NCBI GenBank assembly: GCA_947057405.1
Contig: CAMSEJ010000144.1
Location: 1-6,584, forward strand
From: an uncultured Roseburia sp.
Lineage (GTDB): Bacteria > Bacillota > Clostridia > Lachnospirales > Lachnospiraceae
Length of the DNA stretch: 6,584 nt
Reading direction: 5' to 3'
The translations under genes and the position numbers were made by a program. Below are positions 1 to 5,484 of the stretch, in pieces. The notes below the pieces were generated by a model. That model did no database searches. It worked only from the letters and a program-made list of their open reading frames with translations, and was not told where the DNA came from. How positions within the stretch are numbered: position 1 is the stretch's first letter; each line of letters opens with the position of its first letter.

Positions 1-43
1 TCATGCCATGTGACTGGAGTTCAGACGTGTGCTCTTCCGATCT
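1..43. other. Illumina TruSeq adapter contamination
   Basis: Positions 10-43 equal the 34-base TruSeq read-2 adapter, beginning GTGACTGGAGTTC and ending GCTCTTCCGATCT. Positions 1-9 (TCATGCCAT) have the form expected for the last T of the P7 arm followed by an 8-base index. This is library DNA, not genome. Read on the minus strand it adds the peptide RKSTRLNSSH to the end of the Era frame, and on the plus strand it creates a false peptide beginning MTGVQTCALPI; both strings are well-known adapter translations. Position 43 is the A/T ligation base and cannot be assigned with certainty. Confidence 0.98.
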
Positions 44-588
44 TCCTCGTCAAAAAACAGCGGACCGTACGGCAGATACTGGTAAACCGTGTCCACCAGG
101 TCGTCCAGGTTGTAGCCGGTCAGGGCGGATACCGGAATGATTTCGTCAAACGCAAACACCCTGCGGTAGGTGTCGATGCATTCGAGTATGTTTTCTTTTT
201 TCACCGTATCCGCTTTATTCATCACCAAAAGCACCGGAACCGAAGCCTGCTCTAACTGCTTTATAATCTGCCGCTCCCCTGCCCCGATAAAATTTCCGGG
301 CTCTATCAGCCAGAGAATCGCATCCACGTCTTTGATGGACTCCACCGCTGTCTGCACCATATATTCCCCCAGACGGTTCTTCGCCTGGTGGATGCCCGGC
401 GTATCCACAAAGACAATCTGGCCGCGCGCCGGGTCGGTATACACCGTGCGGATACGGTTCCTCGTCGTCTGCGGCTTATTCGAAGTGATGGCTATCTTCT
501 GGCCGATCAGGCGATTCATCAGTGTCGATTTTCCTACGTTTGGCCTGCCGATCATCGTAACAAACCCTGATTTTAGATTCTGTTCCAT
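44..588 (-). CDS. era: GTPase Era, 3' end missing (cut by the adapter)
   Basis: Era is an essential GTPase that binds 16S rRNA near its 3' end and helps the 30S subunit mature. The GTPase domain is complete: G1 GRPNVGKS at residues 14-21, G2 region KPQTTRNR at 38-45, G3 DTPG at 62-65, G4 NKAD at 124-127 and G5 SAL at 154-156. The KPQTTR string is characteristic of Era rather than of the related Der or MnmE. About 181 genuine residues are present out of the roughly 300 usual for the family; the C-terminal KH RNA-binding domain is lost because the sequence runs into adapter at position 43, so residues after FFDEE are not real. The ATG at 588 has a GGGAG ribosome site close upstream. It starts 24 bases after the stop of the peptidase gene on the same strand, which suggests co-transcription. 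Confidence 0.96.
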
Positions 589-612
589 AAACTCCCTTTC
601 TTTGCTGTCCGG

Positions 613-3531
613 TTACAGAAGCTGCTCTGTCGAAAGAAACAGTTCTTTCTGCCCCTGAATGGTTTCCTCATTGCCAATGACACAGAAATTGCCCTGGGAA
701 AGCGCCGCTTCGGCAAGCCCCGCAAGCGCCCGGATATCCTCCGGCTCCGCCTGCAGTACTTCATCGCGCTCCCGTTTAAGATCCTCATACGTAATCCCGC
801 TGAAATAAGCCGAAACCGAACGCTGTCCCTTCGCCTGCGGAGTCAGCGGCGTATCAAGTTCACTGACCGTCCCGATAATATATTTTGCCATATCCCGTTC
901 ATCTGCGGTAAAGCTGCGGATATATTCCGGTATACCGTCATACACCGCATTGGTTTTGGCAAGATTCGGATCCCGGTACGAAGAAAAATAGGCGTTGCCG
1001 TTCCGCATAAACCCGCTGCCGCAGCCATAGGCGCCGCCCAGGACCCGTACATTCTGCCACAGGTAATCGTAGCTTAAAATTACCCGCAGGATCTTAAGCG
1101 CGCCGGTATAAGGATAGCCCATGACCTTAAAATTACCCGCACGGGATACATACTGCACCTTCGAAGCATCCATAAATCCTTCGTTTTTCTTCACACACGA
1201 AAGCTTTACCGCCTCCTGCCCCGTTTTTGTGGAAGGCAGCTTCTCTTCAAATGCTTTTAACGCATCCGATAAAAGCGCATACCCTTCTTTGTCGCAGACC
1301 GCACCCACAATCAGGCCCTCCCTGGTAAAGACTTTATGCGCCAGCTCCTTTAATTTGTCCGTAAGCGCCTGCTGCTTCTGTTCAAAGTGCTCCTCATAGT
1401 CCGATACCACGCGGTAAAAATCAATTCCCGTCGTCAAATCGTTAAAACGCGCCGTTTCGGAAAAATAAGACATCGCGCGGACGGCAGACACCAGGTTGCC
1501 GGATGAAGACAGGCTCATCTGAAGCCTGGACTTCGTTTCGGAAAGAATCTCCTTTAACCGTTTTTTATCCTCGAGCACGGAATGCAGCAGTATTTCCTCC
1601 AGCAGCGTTGTCGCCTTGCCAATCTTGCCGTACAGCGCCTTCGCCCGGATTTCAAACCTGGCTTCGTATGCGTTTTGATCCTGTACACTGGCATAGGCAG
1701 TAAGGGCGGACCCGATTCCGCCGGTCTCCATATTGATTTCGTTTGCCAGATCGCCATACCGGTAGTGTTCGGTATCCACATATCCAAGCACCGCCTTTAA
1801 AATTCCAAGGAACGGCAAATCCGCTTCCGAAATATGCCGGACATCAAAAAACAGGCTCAGATACAGGATTCCGTTTGAAAACAGCTCCGAATACAGCACC
1901 TTCGTTCCCGCGCAGTCTTCCTCTGCAAGCACAAGCGGCTGCGCCTCTTTTTTCAGATCGGAACGCGCAAGCATCGGGATTTTTTCCAGATCCTCTCTGG
2001 ACGAGGGTTCTTCCTGGTATTGCCGCAGATGCAGGGTATCCTGCACAAGCGCGTCCGTCTCCTCTGCACTTAAGCCTGCCTTATAGGCCGCAAGCTTTTG
2101 AGCGAGCCGCTCCTCCTGCCTGGCGTTTAACCCCCGTTCCGGCTCGATTTTCACCATGGATACATGCGGATTTCCGATCAGATACTCCCGGATCAGGCGT
2201 TCAAAATAATCCGTTTCGGCCTGCTTACGCAAAAAGCGGAATGTTTCTAACGACTCCAGATGCAGAAACGGCAGCGTATCGTCATACAGCCAGCTCTCCA
2301 GCATCTGCAGGCCGTAAATCAGTCCCTTCGGATACGATCCGAAATCCGCCTCCCGGTACTTGAATTCGGCGCTGTTAATTCCTGCCAAAAGCGCCTTTTT
2401 ATTTAAACCGCCCGACGCCTGTTCCTCTAATGTCTTTTGGATGATTTCCGTAAAACGCGCTTCGTCGCTGCTCTGCGCATTTTTGGCGACAATCGAAAAA
2501 ATCGGCTGATAAATGCTGTTGTCATACGATCCCATAATATCTTTACCGATCCCGGCATCCAAAAGCGCTTTTTTCAGCGGCGCTCCCGGTGTGTTCAACA
2601 GCGCATAATCCAGCACCTCAAACGCCTGATACAGCTTTTTGTCCAAAACCGTACCGATTACCATATTATACGAAAGATACGTATTGCCCTCTAAGGGTTC
2701 GCTGCTTGCCACCGGATATTTTTTGCTGACTGTTCTTGGCGCGGTAAAAGGCTTCTGCTCCCCAATCCGGGAATCTACGGACAGTTCCTTGTATTCGCTT
2801 AAATATTCCCGATCCATCCACAATAGCTTCTCTTCCAAATCCATATCTCCGTAAAGATAAATATACGAATTGCCGGGATGGTAATACCGCCTGTGAAAAT
2901 CCAGATAATCTTCATACGTTAAATCCGGAATACATTCCGGATCTCCGCCGGATTCGTTGCCATACGCCGTATCCGGAAACAACGAATTTAAAATTTCCCG
3001 GTCCAGCATCCCTTCCGGCGACGAAAACGCGCCTTTCATTTCATTGTAAACGACGCCGTTTAACGTAAGCGGGGCATCCGCATCCTCCAGCTCAAAATGC
3101 CAGCCCTCCTGTTTGAAGATCTCTTCCTGCCGATAAATATTCGGATGCAGCACGGCGTCCATGTAAACGTCCATCAGGTTCTGAAAATCCATGTCGTTGC
3201 AGCTTGCTACCGGGTAAACCGTTTTGTCCGGGTAAGTCATGGCATTTAAAAACGTGTTCAAAGAACCCTTGACCAGTTCCACAAACGGATCCTTCGCCGG
3301 AAACTTTTTCGATCCGCATAACACCGTATGCTCCACGATATGCGCCACCCCCGTACTGTCCGCCGGCGGTGTGCGGAATCCGATATAAAACACTTTGTTC
3401 TCATCGTCATTTGATACTGCGGCAATCCTTGCGCCGCTTGCTCTGTGACGGAGCAAATACCCCTTCGCTTTTAAATCCTGTAAACTGCGTTCTTCCAATA
3501 ATTCGTATGCTTTTAATACTTCCGGCCTCAC
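613..3531 (-). CDS. M16C zinc metallopeptidase, presequence protease (PreP)-like
   Basis: A 972-residue peptidase of the insulinase superfamily, PreP/falcilysin-like subgroup, which degrades short peptides inside a closed two-half chamber; here it is probably cytoplasmic because no signal peptide is seen. The inverted zinc motif HIVEH lies at residues 64-68 (ligands H64 and H68, catalytic E67), and the distal ligand is E164 in NEMKG, 96 residues on as in PreP. Other family strings are GSLNTFLNAMTYPDKT (89-104) and SSYRDPN near the C-terminus. The length fits the family's roughly 970 residues and no frameshift is visible. I chose the GTG at 3531 because GGAGG (3543-3539) sits 7 bases upstream and the family homology starts there; the frame stays open to an ATG at 3657, but that lies inside the upstream terminator. 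No clear promoter was found between 3532 and 3631. era follows after 24 bases. Confidence 0.95.
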   Translation of the reverse strand: MRPEVLKAYELLEERSLQDLKAKGYLLRHRASGARIAAVSNDDENKVFYIGFRTPPADSTGVAHIVEHTVLCGSKKFPAKDPFVELVKGSLNTFLNAMTYPDKTVYPVASCNDMDFQNLMDVYMDAVLHPNIYRQEEIFKQEGWHFELEDADAPLTLNGVVYNEMKGAFSSPEGMLDREILNSLFPDTAYGNESGGDPECIPDLTYEDYLDFHRRYYHPGNSYIYLYGDMDLEEKLLWMDREYLSEYKELSVDSRIGEQKPFTAPRTVSKKYPVASSEPLEGNTYLSYNMVIGTVLDKKLYQAFEVLDYALLNTPGAPLKKALLDAGIGKDIMGSYDNSIYQPIFSIVAKNAQSSDEARFTEIIQKTLEEQASGGLNKKALLAGINSAEFKYREADFGSYPKGLIYGLQMLESWLYDDTLPFLHLESLETFRFLRKQAETDYFERLIREYLIGNPHVSMVKIEPERGLNARQEERLAQKLAAYKAGLSAEETDALVQDTLHLRQYQEEPSSREDLEKIPMLARSDLKKEAQPLVLAEEDCAGTKVLYSELFSNGILYLSLFFDVRHISEADLPFLGILKAVLGYVDTEHYRYGDLANEINMETGGIGSALTAYASVQDQNAYEARFEIRAKALYGKIGKATTLLEEILLHSVLEDKKRLKEILSETKSRLQMSLSSSGNLVSAVRAMSYFSETARFNDLTTGIDFYRVVSDYEEHFEQKQQALTDKLKELAHKVFTREGLIVGAVCDKEGYALLSDALKAFEEKLPSTKTGQEAVKLSCVKKNEGFMDASKVQYVSRAGNFKVMGYPYTGALKILRVILSYDYLWQNVRVLGGAYGCGSGFMRNGNAYFSSYRDPNLAKTNAVYDGIPEYIRSFTADERDMAKYIIGTVSELDTPLTPQAKGQRSVSAYFSGITYEDLKRERDEVLQAEPEDIRALAGLAEAALSQGNFCVIGNEETIQGQKELFLSTEQLL

Positions 3532-3538
3532 ACTGATT

Positions 3539-3543
3539 CCTCC
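3539..3543 (-). promoter_or_regulatory. Ribosome binding site deciding a GTG start
   Basis: GGAGG on the minus strand is followed by the 7-base spacer AATCAGT and then GTG at 3531. No ATG with a comparable site exists in frame, so it fixes the start of the M16C peptidase 42 codons inside the longest open frame. Confidence 0.85.
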
Positions 3544-3631
3544 ATTATTCTGATCCTGCTTTCCAATTTTTTGATCAAACCGGGCAGAAAAGCGGTTTTT
3601 CTGTCCGGTACACAAACGATATCCCTCTGTA

Positions 3632-3662
3632 CATATAAAAGAGGGTGTATAAAACACCCTCT
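3632..3662 (-). terminator. Rho-independent terminator of the cold-shock gene
   Basis: A perfect 9-base stem (AGAGGGTGT at 3640-3648, ACACCCTCT at 3654-3662) with a 5-base loop is followed on the minus strand by TTTTATAT. It lies about 54 bases after the cold-shock stop codon and ends that transcript before the peptidase gene. The T-run is short and interrupted, and there is none on the plus strand, so it should act only leftwards. Confidence 0.8.
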
Positions 3663-3686
3663 CATGGTTATGCTTTCCCTTATTCT

Positions 3687-3705
3687 GCTTCTTTATGTAA
3701 GAAGC
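3687..3705 (-). other. Small hairpin after the cold-shock stop codon
   Basis: A 7-base stem (GCTTCTT / AAGAAGC) with a 5-base loop begins 11 bases after the stop codon. No T-run follows on the minus strand, so it is not a terminator by itself; it may stabilise the 3' end of the short mRNA. The role is inferred only. Confidence 0.4.
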
Positions 3706-3715
3706 GGGGTTCCTT

Positions 3716-3919
3716 TTAAGACAGACGTATTACATTTGCTGCCTGCGGTCCCTTGTCCCCGTCTACTACATCGAATTCAACTGCTTCTCCGTCCTTGAGT
3801 TCCTTGAATCCATCCATCTGCAAAGCGGAATAGTGGACAAATACGTCCTTACCTTCTGCATCGGAAAGGAAACCATATCCTTTTTTTGCATTAAACCATT
3901 TTACAGTACCCTGCCGCAT
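3716..3919 (-). CDS. CspA-family cold-shock protein
   Basis: A 67-residue single cold-shock domain, the usual length for the CspA/CspB family, which binds single-stranded RNA and DNA and acts as an RNA chaperone. It begins MRQGTVKWFNAKKGYGFL and contains both nucleic-acid binding motifs, RNP1 as KGYGFL and RNP2 as VFVHY, then the acidic tail segment FDVVDGDKGPQAANV. The ATG at 3919 has a strong AGGAGG (3932-3927) 7 bases upstream; a longer open frame from 3964 is less likely because it starts upstream of this site, almost at the promoter, and adds non-family residues. Its own promoter (3993-3965) and terminator (3662-3632) indicate a single-gene transcript with a leader of about 39 bases. That leader is shorter than the long thermosensing leader of E. 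coli cspA, so the gene may be expressed constitutively. Confidence 0.97.
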   Translation of the reverse strand: MRQGTVKWFNAKKGYGFLSDAEGKDVFVHYSALQMDGFKELKDGEAVEFDVVDGDKGPQAANVIRLS

Positions 3920-3964
3920 AACGCTTCCTCCTACATGATCTATTGTGGCTGACCCACTTTGCAT

Positions 3965-3993
3965 ACCCTAGCATAAATTACCAGTTTTGTCAA
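3965..3993 (-). promoter_or_regulatory. Sigma-A-type promoter of the cold-shock gene
   Basis: On the minus strand a perfect -35 TTGACA (3993-3988) is followed by a 17-base spacer and -10 TAGGGT (3970-3965). The spacer ends in TGC, giving an extended -10 that compensates for the poor hexamer. Transcription would begin near 3958, about 39 bases before the ATG. Confidence 0.75.
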
Positions 3994-4038
3994 TGGGGAA
4001 ATGCGGTATTTTCCGAGGTTGCACCGGGTGAAAAGCAT

Positions 4039-4212
4039 TTACTCACACTCCTTTAAAACCCCCGCCAATGTCTCAAACAGCTCCTTCGTGTCAATCGGTT
4101 TTGTCAGATGCCCGTCCATCCCCGTTTTAAGCGCCGGCTTCATATGCAGAATGGCGTCCGTTGTGGAATCCTTCCGGTTTTTCAATACGCGGATCTTCCT
4201 CCGCTTTGCATC
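4039..4212 (-). pseudogene. Relic of a response-regulator receiver domain (3' end)
   Basis: The minus strand from 4212 to the TAA at 4039-4041 reads AKRRKIRVLKNRKDSTTDAI, then LHMKPALKTGMDGHLTKPID, then TKELFETLAGVLKECE. The last parts match the end of a receiver (REC) domain of the kind fused to hybrid histidine kinases, including the conserved lysine-proline in TKPI and the final helix. The RxIRxLxNRKDS part resembles the helix-4 region. The strand-5 block usually between them (of the type PIIAMTANAF) is missing, so there is probably an internal deletion of about a dozen codons. A stop lies in frame just upstream (4227-4225), and the phosphoacceptor aspartate and kinase parts are absent. 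No start codon with a ribosome site is seen. I regard it as dead remains of a sensor gene. Confidence 0.65.
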
Positions 4213-4299
4213 GTTCCCTTCCTTTTACATATACTATGTTCCTCCGCCGGTGTCTCCCTGCACGGCGCCGTTTTGAAATCGCCCGAAACGGAAGCTGTT

Positions 4300-4308
4300 T
4301 GATATAAT
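4300..4308 (+). promoter_or_regulatory. Extended -10 promoter element pointing into the invertible segment
   Basis: TGATATAAT matches the extended -10 consensus (TGnTATAAT) exactly. No good -35 lies 16-18 bases upstream; TTGAAA occurs 24 bases upstream, which is too far. If active it would start near 4315 and run rightwards through the left recombination site. In the present orientation this is antisense to the recombinase; after inversion it would be sense to the recombinase and continue into csrA. The stretch from 4213 to 4324 otherwise holds nothing I can name. Confidence 0.4.
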
Positions 4309-4324
4309 ACGGATTTACACCAAA

Positions 4325-4360
4325 AAAAATGCAACATTTTGTATAAAATGTTGCATTTTT
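4325..4360. repeat. Left recombination site / long palindrome
   Basis: A perfect palindrome with 16-base arms (4325-4340 and 4345-4360) around the centre GTAT. Its core, 4330-4355, consists of the arm TGCAACATTTT, the centre GTAT and the arm AAAATGTTGCA, and recurs at 5070-5095 in inverted orientation with one mismatch. Paired arms round a short asymmetric centre are typical of tyrosine recombinase crossover sites. The A- and T-runs outside the core also make it a possible AT-rich bidirectional terminator for the recombinase transcript; both roles may apply. Confidence 0.75.
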
Positions 4361-4418
4361 CTTTTTACACATTCTATTTCGGCCATTTCCCAAAAAACTT
4401 AACCCCTTAATTTCATTT

Positions 4419-4997
4419 TTACATATCAATTTTCAAAAAAACCGAATCCCGCTCATCCTGCACAATCCCCAGATACCGTTTTGTAATATGATACGAAGAA
4501 TGATTGTAGATATCCATCAGAAGAACCGGAGAAATCCCCTGCTGCCAGGCATGATAACCGAATGTCTTACGCAGGGAATGACAGCTTATGTTCGTATCCT
4601 TCAATGTTTCCGCCGCCGCCTTTTTTATAATCCGATATGCCTGCGACCGGCAGATCGGCGCGGACGGATTGCTGTTTTTGGAAAAAATATAATCGGCCGG
4701 CTTTGGCATACGGGCGGCGCGGTAGCCTTCCAGCGCCGCCGCCACATGGCCGTTTACTGCAATCAGACTGGGTTTCCCGGTCTTTTTTTCACGCATAAAA
4801 AGATGCTTCGCATACGTGTTCTTATCAAACCGGTAAATCTCCTCCCATTTCAACCCCAGTATATCGCTGATCCGAAGGGCAGTGTGAAGCCCCATTACAA
4901 TCAACGCATAATCGCGCGGCCTTGGCTTTGTATCACGGTAATATGCCATAAATTTTTTCAGTTCCTCTTTGTCCCGGATTGGTTGTGTTGTCCCCAT
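4419..4997 (-). CDS. Small tyrosine recombinase (FimB/FimE/RecV-type)
   Basis: A 192-residue protein consisting almost entirely of the phage-integrase catalytic domain. The active-site set is complete: R42 in TALRISDIL, a lysine in the KKTGK hairpin (K72 or K75), H140 and R143 in HSLRKTFG, H166 in NHSS and the nucleophile Y175 in TKRYLGI. The N-terminal SAM-like core-binding domain of XerC/D and phage integrases is absent, as in FimB and FimE of E. coli, which invert the fim promoter; Clostridioides difficile RecV is a comparable phase-variation recombinase. The ATG at 4997 is preceded by GGAAGAG. It lies alone between two inverted copies of a 26-base near-palindrome, its probable substrate. 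It is transcribed away from csrA and flagellin. Family and intact active site are clear; the inversion role is inferred from context. Confidence 0.93.
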   Translation of the reverse strand: MGTTQPIRDKEELKKFMAYYRDTKPRPRDYALIVMGLHTALRISDILGLKWEEIYRFDKNTYAKHLFMREKKTGKPSLIAVNGHVAAALEGYRAARMPKPADYIFSKNSNPSAPICRSQAYRIIKKAAAETLKDTNISCHSLRKTFGYHAWQQGISPVLLMDIYNHSSYHITKRYLGIVQDERDSVFLKIDM

Positions 4998-5025
4998 TGT
5001 TCTCTTCCTTTCCGCTGTTTATACA
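4997..5025 (+). promoter_or_regulatory. Weak promoter-like pair facing csrA
   Basis: TTGTTC (4997-5002), a 17-base spacer and TATACA (5020-5025) on the plus strand. The spacing is ideal, but the hexamers match consensus at only 3 and 4 of 6 positions. If real, it lies inside the invertible segment and would drive csrA only in the present orientation. Confidence 0.3.
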
Positions 5026-5045
5026 GCACTGTTGTAGTTTGTCCC
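5018..5045 (-). promoter_or_regulatory. Candidate recombinase promoter
   Basis: On the minus strand GGGACA (5045-5040), a 16-base spacer and TATAAA (5023-5018). It would start transcription about 15 bases before the recombinase ATG. Its -10 overlaps the plus-strand TATACA, so the two could compete. The -35 is poor. Confidence 0.35.
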
Positions 5046-5069
5046 TGCTCCCCGCCGTATGGCTCCCTA

Positions 5070-5095
5070 TGCAACATTTTATACAAAAGGTTGCA
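5070..5095. repeat. Right recombination site
   Basis: Arm TGCAACATTTT (5070-5080), centre ATAC (5081-5084), arm AAAAGGTTGCA (5085-5095). The centre is the reverse complement of the GTAT at the left site, so the two sites are inverted relative to each other; the only mismatch is one base in the right arm. It ends 32 bases before the csrA start and could fold in the csrA leader, where CCC and GGG outside the arms may add to the stem. Confidence 0.75.
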
Positions 5096-5122
5096 GGGAA
5101 CGAAACACCAAAAACAGGGAGG
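5095..5122 (+). promoter_or_regulatory. Possible CsrA autoregulatory sites and csrA ribosome binding site
   Basis: Two AGGGA motifs fit the ANGGA core bound by CsrA: 5095-5099, at the edge of the recombination site, and 5116-5120, which overlaps the ribosome binding site GGGAGG (5117-5122). The GGA cores are 21 bases apart. This could allow CsrA to limit its own translation. GGA inside a ribosome site is common, so the second motif alone is weak evidence. Confidence 0.4.
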
Positions 5123-5127
5123 TTCTT

Positions 5128-5400
5128 ATGCTTAAACTCACATTAAAGCCCGGTGATTATATCAGTATCGGAAGCGAAGTAAAAGTCGTATTTTCCGGTG
5201 GCTCGGCAAACAACATCCATCTTTTAATTGACGCGCCGCGGGAGATGAACATCGCAAGAAGCACGGCCGGAAACCGGCGGAACGCTTCCCCTTATTACGC
5301 GGAAGACGCCATTTCCGAACAGGCAAGAAAAGAAATCGCTTCCATTATCATGCGGGAAAAAAGCAGAAATGCCAGACGGCAGGGTAATAATGCCGGCTAA
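5128..5400 (+). CDS. csrA: CsrA translational regulator, with extended C-terminus
   Basis: CsrA is a small dimeric RNA-binding protein that binds GGA motifs in mRNA leaders; in Bacillus subtilis it represses flagellin translation and is antagonised by FliW. The 90-residue product starts MLKLTLKPGDYISIGSEVKV, the CsrA first strands, continues to the IDAPREMNIAR segment, and has the RNA-contacting arginine at position 44 as in E. coli CsrA. Family members usually have 60-75 residues; here a charged tail follows (residues 45-90), ending in REKSRNARRQGNNAG, with a predicted helix around EQARKEIASIIMREK. The ATG at 5128 has GGGAGG 5 bases upstream; a longer frame from 5059 would run through the recombination site and is rejected. 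Flagellin begins 84 bases downstream. fliW, often next to csrA in Firmicutes, is not in this window; the recombinase occupies the place upstream. Confidence 0.9.
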   Translation: MLKLTLKPGDYISIGSEVKVVFSGGSANNIHLLIDAPREMNIARSTAGNRRNASPYYAEDAISEQARKEIASIIMREKSRNARRQGNNAG

Positions 5401-5414
5401 CCTAGGGGCCGGAT
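5388..5414 (+). promoter_or_regulatory. Possible sigma-28 (SigD) flagellin promoter
   Basis: TAAT (5388-5391), a 16-base spacer and GCCGGAT (5408-5414) resemble the flagellar sigma factor consensus TAAA-N15-GCCGATAA. It overlaps the end of csrA, so flagellin could be transcribed both alone and by readthrough from csrA. The match is imperfect in both boxes. Confidence 0.4.
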
Positions 5415-5435
5415 TATTATAAACAACCAAATACA

Positions 5436-5475
5436 CCGGGAACGGAATCCCGGAACAAAAACAAACACACGGAGG
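5436..5475 (+). promoter_or_regulatory. Dual CsrA-binding site in the flagellin leader
   Basis: A 6-base GC-rich stem (CCGGGA 5436-5441, TCCCGG 5448-5453) presents the loop ACGGAA, which holds the ANGGA core that CsrA prefers in a hairpin loop. A second ACGGA (5469-5473) overlaps the flagellin ribosome site GGAGG (5471-5475). The two GGA cores are 27 bases apart. This reproduces the two-site layout of the Bacillus subtilis hag leader, where a bridging CsrA dimer blocks ribosome binding. csrA being the next gene upstream supports it. Confidence 0.75.
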
Positions 5476-5484
5476 TAACTTATT

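Larger units (their letters stand above)
4330..5095. mobile_element. Candidate invertible segment carrying its own recombinase
   Basis: A 766-base segment bounded by two copies of a 26-base near-palindrome and containing only a tyrosine recombinase gene (4419-4997). With the right copy reverse-complemented the two sites match at 25 of 26 positions; in direct orientation they match at 23. Inverted sites predict flipping rather than excision. Similarity ends at the core: outside it the left site has A- and T-runs while the right site is flanked by CCCTA and GGGAA. The inner arms are identical and the single mismatch is in the outer arm of the right site. It lies immediately upstream of csrA and flagellin. 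Only two central bases separate the inverted from the direct reading, so a small excisable cassette remains a possible alternative. Confidence 0.6.

Noticed and set aside
170..658. Plus-strand 162-codon open frame
   Set aside because: It is antisense to era, which has all five G motifs.
1743..2363. Plus-strand 206-codon open frame
   Set aside because: It is a shadow of the M16C peptidase; proline- and arginine-rich low-complexity translation typical of an antisense frame.
4127..4429. Minus-strand 100-codon open frame over the palindrome and REC relic
   Set aside because: It runs through the recombination site hairpin, overlaps the recombinase end, has no ribosome site and shows no family resemblance; the REC similarity is in another frame.
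5022..5036. Short dyad TACA...TGTA around ACAGCACTGT as an operator
   Set aside because: The arms are only 4 bases and such dyads are frequent by chance; no repressor is known here.
4330..5095. Direct-repeat att sites of an excisable cassette instead of inverted sites
   Set aside because: Direct alignment gives 23/26 against 25/26 inverted, and the central four bases are exact reverse complements. Only two bases decide, so it is kept as the second-best reading.
4488..5135. Plus-strand 215-codon open frame
   Set aside because: It is antisense to the well-supported recombinase, has no family motifs and overlaps the csrA start.
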